Origin: Agelaius tricolor
Lineage: Eukaryota > Chordata > Aves > Passeriformes > Icteridae
Reading direction: 5' to 3'
Assembly: GCA_023055355.1 (NCBI GenBank)
Contig: JALJCS010000037.1
Span: forward strand, 3,472,001 to 3,536,000
Length of the DNA stretch: 64,000 nt
The translations under genes were made by a program, and so were the position numbers. The notes under the pieces are model-generated. The model ran no database searches, was not told the origin of the DNA, and saw nothing but the letters and a program-made list of their open reading frames with translations. Numbering within the stretch: the first letter of the stretch is position 1; each line of letters starts with the position of its first letter. This document shows, piece by piece, positions 25,526 to 34,475 of this stretch.

Positions 25526-27199
25526 AATTCTGCCTGCTCTGCCAGCTTGTCACTTTAGAGATCAAAGCTGCACCTCCAGAAGAGGAGATTTTACAGATCC
25601 GAACAGACAGAAGGGGAAAAAAAGATGAAAAATGCAGTGTGACTTCTAAGGGAACCACTTCACTCAAAGCCACACACACACTCCTCACTTCCTGCACCAG
25701 CCTCCCCAGGTCACCACGAGCCCCAGGACAAACATCACGGCCTGAAGTTCAAACTTGCACCAAACGAGTATTTTGGGAAGCACACAAACACAAGGGCAGC
25801 TCTCCAGCAAACTGATGCAAACTGGAGGAGCAGCATCAAATCTGATCAACGTGCACCTCATACATACTGGCTGAGAGAGCTTCAATTCCTCAAAACTCAA
25901 TTCCTTCAAGTTTGAACTTTAGTGCAGTAGGTCTGAAGCACGTAACAACCCCAAACTGGACTGGATATAAGACATCTGCTAAAGAAATCCAACAGCAAAA
26001 TCAGATTTTTCTGCAGCCTCGTGGTTACTGCACCTAAGGACTGCAGCACAGCCATTCCCCAGCATAGAGATCACCTGGGACAGAGGTAACAGAGAAGAAA
26101 AACAACTGAAGTTCACAGGACTTAGCAAGAACTTGGTGTTCAAAGAGATCCTCCCTCAGCCATCAACACTAAGATCTGGCAAGAAGCTGTTCTAGACTGG
26201 GAGATTTTGTCTGGAGTTCAGTGGCTGCCAGCAGAGCTGGTTGGGCACTCCCTGCAGACACACAGACATCACCTTCCCAACCTGCCCACTCCCTCCCAGC
26301 TCTTTGCTGGGAGCAAGGATCTCCTCCCAAAAACACACCAAAAACACACCTCTGCACCTCTCTGCACCAAGTGAAACAATTCCATCTTGCACTTGGCAGA
26401 ATGTGGGATGTTTTTCCTTGCTCTCCCACACCAGCACTGGGGAAGCAAAGAGCTTCTCCTCCAGTCCCCACATTCCAGCCTGACTTACACCAACTTCCTC
26501 CCCTCTGGCCTCAGAGGGGTATAAGCAAGATCTGGCCTCAGACAGAACTGAGTTCATGGGGGAGGGGAGGAATTAAACTCCAAATGAGTCACTGTTCCCT
26601 CCCCATAATCCACAGCAACATCTGGGGATACTGTGCCTGACTGAGAGCAGTGGTTCTTAATGCTCTGCTCACAGGGCAGACCCAGCCAGGGCCCCTGGAG
26701 ATGCTTCCCAAAATAAAACCTGTGTGTCTGCAGGGTTAGGACTGACCTGTGCTTTAGGAGTTGATGAGCTATGAGCCAACTCCTGCCCCAGTTACAGCCC
26801 TGCCACTCTCCTGGAAGCAAAACTGGACCATGGAGTCACAGAGGCACTCAAGGGCTGATTCCTCTGTCACAGGGGAAAATTAACACTCATCCTCTGCAAA
26901 GGCAGCAGGGAAAGGCAGCAGGATCAGGCCAGTTGGGATGGAACAGAAAACATACAGGAAGCATTGGACATTCTTCCAACAATGATGGGAATCGTGTCTG
27001 AAGAATAAATCCAAGCTGTCTGCAGCACTTCCAAGCACTGCTGGTGTCACCTGAGTGGCTGTCCCACAGACCTCACCCCACACAGGCCAGAGCACAGCCC
27101 TGCCACCAAGGCACTGCAGAGAGAGAGCTGGGAAAGGCAGAGCCAGCCTGGCACACCTGGGGGGCCCAGACAGTGACCACACCTGGCTGTGGGCACAAG
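25526..27199. other. Unannotated intronic sequence
   Basis: Nothing recognised. Confidence 0.55.
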
Positions 27200-27945
27200 C
27201 TGCAGTGGGTCTGTACACCAGTGTGCACCTGGATCACAGTCTGTGCATGATGCACAGCTAGATCACAGTCTGTGTACACTGCACACCTGTATGACAGCCT
27301 GACAATGATGCACACCTGTATGACAGCCTGCACATATGTGCACACCTGTATGACAGCCTATGTACAACTGTACACCTGTATTACTGTGTTCAGTGCACAT
27401 CTGTGTTATAGTCTGTGTACAAACGCACAGCTGTGTAATAACCTGTGCACAATGCACACCTGAATGACAGTCTCTGTACAGCTGTACACCTGTATGGCAG
27501 CCTGTGTACAACTGTACACTTGTATGGCAGTTCATACATGAGTGTACACCTGTATTAGTCTGTGCACAATGCACACCTGTGTGACAGTCTCTGTACAGCT
27601 GTACACCTGTATGACAGTCTATGTACAGTGCCCACCTGTATGACAGTCTGACAATGATGCACACTTGGATCACAGTCTGTGTACAATGCACACCTGTATT
27701 ATAGTCTGTGTACAAATGTACAGCTGTGTTATAACCTATGCACAGTGCACACCTGAATGACAGTCTCTGTACAGCTGTACACCTGTATTACAGTCTATGT
27801 ACAGAGCACACCTGTATGCCAGTCTCTGTACAGCTGCACACCTGTATGACAGTCCATACACAAGTGTACACCTGTATGACAGTCTGACAATGATACACAC
27901 CTGTGTCACAGCCCATGTACGATGCACACCTGTGTCATTACCTGG
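27200..27945. repeat. 30-bp minisatellite, about 25 copies
   Basis: Diverged repeats of a unit containing CACACCTGTATGACAG plus TGTGTACAATG, mostly 29-31 bp apart. The unit is a multiple of three in most copies, so the minus strand stays open for 150 codons with a CHTGVQLYRD-like repeat; that is a property of the array and not a protein gene. It abuts the left edge of the EHMT1 CpG island. Confidence 0.93.
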
Positions 27946-28210
27946 TGGCTCTCCCAGCGCACGAAGGCTCAGCAGCCAGCCCAGCCCAGCCGCTCTGCAG
28001 CGTTCACCTGAGGGCACAGACTGTGCCAAGGTTACCCTCTGTGCACAGCCGGGGCTGGCACACTGAGCGGTGCTGCAGCCCCGTGTGCCCTCACTTGCCG
28101 GGCACGGTCACAGCCCCGGCTGCCGCCACCCCACGGCAGTGCCCGCTCTCGGGGATGCGGGGCCGTGTTCCCCCGAGCCCGGCTGTGACGGGGGCTCTGC
28201 GGACACCCCG

Positions 28211-28384
28211 GGCCGGCCCGGCTGGCACAGGGATGCTGCGGCTGCCCCGGGATCCCCGCAGTGTCCCGGGCCAGGCTGGACGGGCTTGGAGCAGCCGGGG
28301 GTAGCGGGAGGTGTCCCTGCCATGCCAGGGGTGCCACTGGATCCTCGGGTCCCTTCCAACCCGAACCGTTCCATGGCTGATTGT
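28211..28384 (+). mobile_element. CR1 LINE 3' end inside the EHMT1 CpG island
   Basis: Matches the CR1 3' untranslated pattern (GGCACAGGGATGCTG, GGGAGGTGTCCCTGCCATG, GGGTCCCTTCCAACCCGAAC, then TTCCATGGCTGATTG). It is richer in CpG than the copies outside the island. Sits opposite in orientation to EHMT1. Confidence 0.8.
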
Positions 28385-28549
28385 ACATGCTCGGGAGCGC
28401 CCAGGAGGCTCGGCGCGGCTCCGGGGAGGCACGGCAGGGCTGTTCTGTCCCCGTGTCACCGCAGCGGCAGCGCCGGCAGCACCAACTCCGGGCCGGGCTC
28501 CCCCGGGACGCGCAGCCCCGGCTCCCTCAGGGGCTCCTCCCGCCCGCGG

Positions 28550-28791
28550 CCCCGGACCCTGCATGGCTCCCGCCCGCCGCCGCCCCGGACCCTGCATGGC
28601 TCATAGCACCGGCCCGCCCGCCGCCGCCGCCGCCGCGCCCGGCCGGGCCCCGGACTCTGGATGGAGCCGCGCCAGCGCCGCCCCGCCGCATGGGGCGGCC
28701 CCGGAACATGGATGGCGGCCCCGCCGCTCCCCCCTCCCGCCTCCGCCACACGCACTCGCTCCCATTGGGGGGAGCCCCGGAATCTGTATGG
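28550..28791. repeat. Five copies of a dispersed motif CCCCGGA-N6-ATGG
   Basis: Copies start at 28550, 28583, 28648, 28699 and 28775. All five share CCCCGGA, six variable bases and ATGG in the same spacing, while the distances between copies (33, 65, 51, 76 bp) are irregular. It lies in EHMT1 intron 1, 245-490 bp after the exon 1 donor. A cluster of binding sites or a decayed minisatellite. Confidence 0.7.
28611..28637 (+). repeat. CCG trinucleotide tract
   Basis: Short run of CCG triplets with one interruption each side, in the EHMT1 CpG island. CGG/CCG tracts are common in CpG islands and can vary in length. Confidence 0.75.
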
Positions 28792-29035
28792 CACATACCA
28801 CTGACTCACCGTGGAGGGGTGTAACTTATACAGAGTCCCGGGCCCCCCTACACACAATGGCAGCAGCTCCCACATTCTTCCCCTCAGAGGAGTTGGACTG
28901 AACCATGGGGCGGCGGGGGCACGGCCCCCCTCCCGGCCTCCGACAGAACCCGCCTGGCCCTGGGCGATACCACTCCACGCTCCCCCATCTTCCTTCCCCC
29001 CGCCCGGGTAGATGGACGCCGCCGCTCTCACTCAC

Positions 29036-29056
29036 CTCGGCATCCACTGTGGCCAT
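29036..29056 (-). CDS. EHMT1: EHMT1 (GLP) coding exon 1
   Basis: The minus strand reads ATG GCC ACA GTG GAT GCC GAG then GTGAGT, giving MATVDAE and a consensus splice donor. Mammalian EHMT1 begins MAAADAE and its first coding exon ends at the same place. The start has a good context (G at -3 and +4). The exon lies in a CpG island directly downstream of ARRDC1 on the same strand, the conserved gene order. Family knowledge: EHMT1 is a nuclear SET-domain enzyme with ankyrin repeats that reads and writes H3K9me1/2, working as a heterodimer with EHMT2/G9a. None of those domains is in this window; the next exon must be left of base 1 or a small one I failed to see in 1-29035. The open frame reading on into the intron (to 28826) is not coding. 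Confidence 0.88.
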
Positions 29057-29160
29057 GGCCGGAGCCCCGGAGCGCAGCCCCGCCCCCCCGGCGGCTCCTC
29101 GCGCCTTGGCTCCGCCCCTTGCCCCTCATTCTTCTCAATGGAGACTCTCGGCCGGGCACG

Positions 29161-29170
29161 GCGCATGCGC
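29161..29170. promoter_or_regulatory. NRF1-like site
   Basis: GCGCATGCGC, the palindromic NRF1 consensus, about 105 bp upstream of the EHMT1 start codon. Confidence 0.6.
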
Positions 29171-29178
29171 GCGGCAGC

Positions 29179-29224
29179 ATGGCGGCCCCCAGGGGCCCCG
29201 CTGGCCGTACGGTGTCATGGCGGC
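29179..29224 (+). promoter_or_regulatory. Pair of YY1-like ATGGCGGC sites
   Basis: ATGGCGGC occurs at 29179-29186 and at 29217-29224, both on the plus strand. The octamer matches the core of the extended YY1 motif found near transcription starts. Between and after them are two CCGTACGG palindromes (29205-29212, 29240-29247). Confidence 0.5.
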
Positions 29225-29340
29225 GCCCACCGGGAGGTGCCGTACGGGCGGAGCGGGGATGGCGCTGCGGTGACACGGGGACAGCGCTGGGCTGGGACGG
29301 ACCCCGCGCTCCCGGCACCGCTCCCACAAACCACGGCTCC

Positions 29341-30164
29341 TCACTGATCCCGCCCAGACCCCCGAGTCCCCCGCAGACGCCCAGAGGCCCCGTTCCCAGC
29401 TGAGCGCATCATGAGCTCCCCAAACTTTCAGCAGCAAGCTTGCCCAGAAACCTACATAAAATAAAATCCCTGCAAAAACCCCAGAAAGCGTCAAAAAGTC
29501 CCTCTGTCTTTCCTGCCAAAAGGTCGAAAATCACCTCCTTTTTTAGCTTCTGCCACCTTTGGGTCATTTCAGGCCAGTTTGTGCAAGGTTTTTGGTGTCA
29601 CCTAAAGACAGGGATGGGGCAGAGGGAGGAGCTCGCCCTGGCTCTGCCCCACCGAGGGGTCCCTTCAGCCTCCTCACTGCCTTTCCCACACCTCAAGTAC
29701 CCACAACAGCTTCAACCCTCCCAAACCCCTCACGGCCCCTCCCAGTGCCCAGGCCCTAAACCCATGATTGTAAAACAATTATCCCTTTTACAGCTCTCTA
29801 GTAAAGCAGAAAATAGCACAAGGGGAGAGATAAACGCCTGCAAGGGTTCCTTGGCCCCACAGCTGCATCAGATGCCACCCTGAGGAAGTGACACCTGCCC
29901 CAGGGAGACACAGGGATGGGCAGGTACTGCTGCACCACCCTCCTTGACAGGACAATCCGTGTTTCTTGGGGGAAACAGGAGCCTTTGAGTGCCCTGAAGT
30001 CAATTTACACATTTCTTATCTGCTCTCTGGAGGAACAGACCCCATCCCTTGGTCCTCAGACCGCTCTCCTGCAGCACCAGCTGGCACCTCGCTCCTCTGA
30101 GTGGGCAAATGGACATTTCTGTTCCAGCTCCTCCCGAAGGGCAGCTCTGATCTCTGCTCTAGGA
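29341..30164. other. EHMT1-ARRDC1 intergenic sequence
   Basis: Upstream of the EHMT1 island. GC falls back to ordinary levels; no exon, RNA gene or transposon recognised. Confidence 0.6.
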
Positions 30165-30410
30165 CAGGGACAGGAGCCAGGGCACGGCTGGGGCTGGGCC
30201 AGGGCAGCTCAGGCTGGAGCTCAGGGCAAGGTTCTTCCCCCAGAGGGTGCTGGCACTGCCCAGGCTCCCCAGGGAATGGGCACGGCCCCGAGGCTGCCAG
30301 AGCTCCAGGAGCCTTTGGGCAGCGCTGCCAGGGATGCCCAGGCTGGGGTTGCTGGGACAGGGGCTGGGCAGGGACAGGGGCTGGGGGATCCTGGTGTGTC
30401 CCCTCTCCCT
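30165..30410 (+). mobile_element. CR1 LINE 3' fragment
   Basis: GGGCAAGGTTCTTCCCCCAG followed by a 110-bp segment (30241-30350) identical to 32294-32403 and to the reverse complement of 58059-58168. The expected terminal ATTCTGTG repeat is missing here. Confidence 0.8.
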
Positions 30411-30429
30411 GTGTTTACAGGGAATCTCT

Positions 30430-31080
30430 CGCCCTGCAGCGCTCCGGGCGGGGGCAGCTCCGCGGGGAGCCCTGGCCGGGCGCTGGGCACAGCCGGGGTT
30501 ATCCCGCTCTGTCCCACAGCTGCAGCCCCCGGGCACTCCTGGCACAGCTGTGCCAGCCCCGGGGCTGTCGCTGTCGCGATGCGCTGACTGTCCCGGGGCG
30601 GGGGTTCCGCTGCCCCCGCTGCCCTCACACCGCGGTGCCCCAGGCTGTGGGACAGGCTGGGACAGCGGAGCGCCACCGGAGCGTCCCCAGCGGGGCCCTC
30701 CCGGGCTGTGTGTCCCTCCCGGTCACCCTGAGTGTCCCTCCCGGTCACCCCGAACTCTGTGTCCTTCCCGACCATTCCGGGCTGTGTGTCCCTCCCGTCA
30801 CCCCGGGCCGGACCCCTCAGCCCCCGCGGGTGCCGGGGAGCGGAGGCACTCGGGGCTGTGTGAGGGACCCCGAGAGGCTCCCAAAGCTGCTCAGAGTCCC
30901 GGGGAGCCCCCAGGACACCGTGAGCAGCCCCGGGGCCGCCGCGGGCGCTGCCGGCCCGGCGGGGGAAGGAGACGGCGGCCCCAGAGCGCGGCCCGGCAGC
31001 GGCGGCAGCGCCCGCCCGGTAGCGCCGCGGTCAAAATAAGAGTCCCCGGGCCTGGGGACCCGCCCCCCGCCCGCCCCATC
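30430..31080. promoter_or_regulatory. Second GC/CpG-rich block, possible distal promoter
   Basis: CpG-dense from about 30430, most strongly 30900-31070, separate from the EHMT1 island by about 1 kb of ordinary DNA. It holds a small minisatellite. No gene starts here as far as can be seen. It could be an alternative EHMT1 start or an unrelated CpG island. Confidence 0.45.
30700..30805. repeat. GTGTCCCTCCCGGTCACC minisatellite
   Basis: Four imperfect copies of GTGTCCCTCCCGGTCACC, separated by short variable linkers, inside the second GC-rich block. Confidence 0.8.
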
Positions 31081-31121
31081 CCCTCCGAGCAGCCTCTCCC
31101 TCAGTTTGGCAGCAGCAGCTC

Positions 31122-31147
31122 ATTAATTAATTAATTAATTAATTAAT
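31122..31147 (+). repeat. (ATTA)n microsatellite
   Basis: Six perfect TTAA units in an otherwise very GC-rich region. Confidence 0.95.
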
Positions 31148-31429
31148 CAACCAACCCCCGGAGAACCCCTGCGCACCGGCAGGGCCGTGGCAGCGTCCCC
31201 GCGGAGCCCCCGGCGCGGCCCCTGCGGTGCCTCCGCTCGGTGCGGACACGGAGGGGCCCCGGGGGTCCCAGCGCTGCCGGGGGATGGGCTGAGGAGGAGG
31301 AGGAGGGTGGTGGCGGGGCGGGTGTCCTTCCCCTGGGATCCCCCCGGCATGGGGAGACTGCTCCCCGCACAAAGAGCCACCTCTGGAAAGCTCTGCTCCG
31401 GCAGGGGCCGGGGGTAGCCTGGACATTGC

Positions 31430-31640
31430 CCACCCCGCACCGGGGGTGCCCAGCATCGCCCCATCCTGTACTGGGGGTACCCAGCACCGCCCCGTCTTGT
31501 ACTGGGGATGCCCAACATCGCCCCATCTTGTACTGGGGGTACCCAGCATCGCCCCATCCCGCACTGGAGGTGCCAACATCGCCCCATCCTGTACTGGGGG
31601 TGCCAACATCGTCCCATCCTGTAGTGGGGATGCCCCACGT
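31430..31640. repeat. 27-30 bp minisatellite, about seven copies
   Basis: Units of the form CGCCCCATCCTGTACTGGGG plus GGTGCCCAACAT. Because the unit length is mostly a multiple of three, several frames are open across it, producing long spurious proteins on both strands. Confidence 0.93.
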
Positions 31641-31649
31641 GGGATGTTG

Positions 31650-32263
31650 GGTATCTCCTGCCTTCATCCCTGCTCCTACAAACCAGACCCAGCCCGCCGG
31701 GGTGGCACCGGGACAGGGATGAGGCCGGGCGCGCATCAGGACGGGCTCTGGTGGCTCCTCTCCAGCGTTTGCTGCAGTTCTGTCTTTCCCAGATGGACAC
31801 AGGGACGCAGCGGCCACTGGGACAAACCTCCCCAAGCCATCAGGGAGGGGAGAGGCTCCCAAAAGAAGCCGAAATAACCAGGAGCACACAGAGTTTTTGC
31901 AGCTATCACCACCAGCCTCAAACTCATCCTGAGCGAAGGGCAGCGGGGCGAGGCCGGGCTGTGCTGTGCCAGCGCTCCCTGGTTCCTGGAGCGGCTGCTG
32001 GGAGCCAGGGCAGGGCCGGGACAGGGCTGGGGGCTCGGCTCGGGGCAGGGCCGGGGCAGGGCCGGGCAGCCGGAGCAGCCTCGCCGAGCTCCAGCCGGGC
32101 GGACATCGCCCTCTCCCGCCCGAGCCGGGCGAGCGGAGCCGCAGCTGCACATCCTGGGATTCCGGGCAGCAGGAAGAGCTCAACCCCAGCGCCCGGCGCT
32201 TCCTCCGGCCGCAGCCGCGTCCTTCCAGCGGCACCTGCCCACGGAGCTGAGGCGGGGGGATTT
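31650..32263. other. GC-rich intergenic block
   Basis: High GC with CpGs, strongest at 31925-32130, including tandem GGGCAGGGCCGG elements near 32010-32070. No exon recognised; long open frames are due to composition. Confidence 0.5.
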
Positions 32264-32470
32264 TAGGGTGGATATCAGGAAAGGTTCTTCCTCCAGAGGG
32301 TGCTGGCACTGCCCAGGCTCCCCAGGGAATGGGCACGGCCCCGAGGCTGCCAGAGCTCCAGGAGCCTTTGGGCAGCGCTGCCAGGGATGCCCAGGCTGGG
32401 GTTGCAGGGCAGGGATGGATGATCTTTGTGGGTCCGTTCCAGCTCAGGATATTCCATGATTCTGTGATTC
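32264..32470 (+). mobile_element. CR1 LINE 3' end with terminal repeat
   Basis: Starts at GGATATCAGGAAAGGTTCTT, contains the 110-bp block shared with two other copies, and ends TTCCATGATTCTGTGATTC, the octamer-like terminal repeat of CR1. Complete 3' end, 5' truncated to about 200 bp. Confidence 0.9.
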
Positions 32471-32718
32471 ACCATGGGGTGAGCAGGAGCTCCTTCAGCC
32501 CAGCAGGGCCTTCCCACCCCAGCCCTTCCCCTGCCGAGCTGCAGGAGCCGTGGCTTTGCTTTAACCTCAGCTCTAAACCAGGTTCCAAGCCCCAGCTCCA
32601 GTGGGGATCCTCCACTGACAGCCCTGAGCCACTTCTCACCGTCAGGTCTCAGCTGAGATATCATTTATGATCATCACATACCCAGAGCAAAACATCCTTG
32701 GTCTTAAAAAAGATCATC

Positions 32719-32724
32719 TTTATT
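32719..32724 (-). terminator. Candidate distal poly(A) signal of ARRDC1
   Basis: AATAAA in the minus-strand context GTAAATAAAGATGATC, with a T run and a GT-rich element 20-50 nt downstream. It is the last good signal before the GC-rich region leading into the EHMT1 promoter. Confidence 0.45.
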
Positions 32725-33629
32725 TACATTTTTCCAGTTCTTTACATTTGGGGGGGTTAAAACCCAGGACAAAAATACTCCCCAGAAGCTGTGGTAAACA
32801 TGGAAAACTGCAAGTTTACATTTCAAAACCCAGTTATAAATTGCACAGAAGTCTTAGGTTGTACAGAGCCATCACAAATAGTTGTACAAAACCCCAAAAT
32901 CTGTAAAGAGAACCACAGGAATAAAGAATTACAGCCACAAGTAGTGGTACAAGAAAGGGCACAGGTTTTGTGGGTTTTACCCTGCCAGTCTCTCTTGGGG
33001 AGCAGGGATGGGACATTCCTGTTGCAGATAGTTGCAAATATTTTAAAATATAGAATAAAACCCAAATGGAGCCTAGAACAACCTGTATCTCCTGTCTTGT
33101 GCTGGCTCAACAGGAAAACGTCCTAGCAGAAAATATTTATTTTTACAAAACTCCTGGAAGTTCAGTGGAAAGCTAAAAAAGAATCATTGTCAAAAAGAAA
33201 GAGGAGCCTTTGCATCCCCCAACTCCCCTTTCCCCATCTCCTGCAGGCAGTGGGACAGCAGATGCCAAAGCAGAGTTTAGTTTAGGACACAACATTGAAA
33301 AAGCCAAAGGTATGGAGGTGGAATATGTGGAGAGCAGAAAAAGAACAAAACCATGAAGGACATAAAAGCAGCATGGAGAAAAAAAAAAGAGCTGATGATA
33401 TTTTTGGTGTTTTCCATTGGACACTGAGTTTGAAACAATTAACTCACAAGCTTCTCTCGTGCCCCACTGCTCCCCCTCCCCATTTCAAACAAACTCAAAA
33501 ACAAGTGCTTCAAAGATCTGAGCCAGGAATTAGAATGAATCCCTTTGTGCTGAAGTTCTTTCCCCAGAGCTGTGATCTGAAAAATGGGCTTTTCTCCTCT
33601 TTATTTCAGTGTTCAGCAAGAGGAGGGAG

Positions 33630-33715
33630 GGATGATCAAAGGCCTAAAGGAGCTCCCCAAGAGGAGGAAGCCAGAGAGGCTGTGGACAGGATAGGACAGA
33701 GGGGTTGATCCTCTC
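33630..33715 (+). mobile_element. Possible decayed CR1 remnant
   Basis: GGCCTAAAGGAGCTCCCCAA through GGCTGTGGACAGGATAGGAC resembles the CR1 segment at 45181-45245 in order and spacing, with many differences. Weak. Confidence 0.3.
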
Positions 33716-34394
33716 TGGAGAGGGCGAGTCCAAACTCAACTCCAAATCCAACCCAAATACTGGGTTTGCCCACTGTGCTCATCCAAAGCCCTCCCCTAGG
33801 ACCTGCTGACAGCGCCCTGGGGCCACCCCTGCCGGGGGGAGCAAGGAGAGCTGGACCAACCCCTCCATCCTGCAGTCCTGGCCCATTTCAAAGGGCTCCC
33901 TAAAACATCAGCCAGGCTCTTTGGGTCAGGCTTCACTTCCCTGCACAGCCAAGGCAGGGCAGGAGGGTGGCAAAGCACTGATTGTCACTTGTTATGTCAA
34001 TTCTCCTGCACAACCAGGCTGCTCAGGGACAGCCCTGGCTGATGGCTGCTGCACCCTGGCCAGAGGCACCTCCCAGGGCTGAGAGGGGCCCCTGCACAGC
34101 AGCTGGGCTGGGGAGCAGCCCTGGCCTCCACAAGGATGAAGACCACCCTGAGGTGCAGATCCAGCTCCTCCTGCTCCCCCCACAGCAGCTGGTGGTGATG
34201 GACACTCCTCACCAGACAAGAGTGTCCCCATTTGCTCCCTGCTTTGCAAGGGTACAGCAGGGGGTCCCAAAGACCAGTTTGTAGCAAATATAAATTGGGG
34301 AGAGCAAGCTGAGTGCACAGGAGCACTGCAGACACAGGGCACAGCACGGGCTGGGTGGGGGCTCCCTCCTCCACAGCCTCCACCAGGGATGGGC

Positions 34395-34475
34395 CATGCC
34401 CAAAACAAAGGTGGAACAAGGACATGCCCAAAACAAAGGTGGAACATTCCCAAAGGTGGAACAAGGAGGACAGCT
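34395..34475. repeat. Short tandem repeat, about three copies
   Basis: Three imperfect copies of a roughly 30-bp unit containing CCCAAAACAAAGGTGGAACA; the third is shortened. Confidence 0.8.

Larger units (their letters stand above)
1..29035 (-). other. EHMT1: EHMT1 intron 1 (partial)
   Basis: Everything left of the exon 1 donor. A long first intron is normal for EHMT1. The minus strand was read for the N-terminal EHMT1 sequence that follows exon 1 in other vertebrates and no match was seen, but a 60-nt exon could be missed by eye. The intron holds the repeats and the GC-rich block listed separately. Confidence 0.75.
27950..29340. promoter_or_regulatory. EHMT1: CpG island and promoter of EHMT1
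   Basis: Sharp rise in GC and CpG from the CTGTATGA minisatellite into this block and a drop after 29340. It contains the EHMT1 start exon, GC boxes (29078-29086, 29112-29117), an NRF1-like palindrome (29161-29170), two ATGGCGGC YY1-like sites and a run of CCG triplets. No TATA box is seen upstream of exon 1, so a dispersed CpG-type promoter is expected, with starts somewhere in about 29060-29200. Confidence 0.8.

Noticed and set aside
25125..25697. 190-codon minus-strand frame with repeated GLSTQQL-like units
   Set aside because: Translation of the 40/48-bp minisatellite.
27263..27715. 150-codon frame with a ten-residue repeat (CHTGVQLYRD type)
   Set aside because: A direct translation of the 30-bp minisatellite.
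1..29035. EHMT1 exon 2 on the minus strand
   Set aside because: Read for the expected N-terminal sequence and found nothing convincing; a short exon could still be missed without alignment.
28826..29056. 76-codon frame beginning at the EHMT1 start codon
   Set aside because: Only the first seven codons are exon; a GTGAGT donor follows and the rest is intron.
30101..31039. 312-codon plus-strand open frame and the overlapping 295-codon frame
   Set aside because: Both cross a CR1 3' end and the GC-rich block; the peptide is low complexity and matches nothing known.
31143..32336. 397-codon minus-strand open frame, the longest in the window
   Set aside because: It runs through the 27-30 bp minisatellite, GC-rich sequence and a CR1 copy; stop codons are rare there for compositional reasons, and no domain or splice context is seen.
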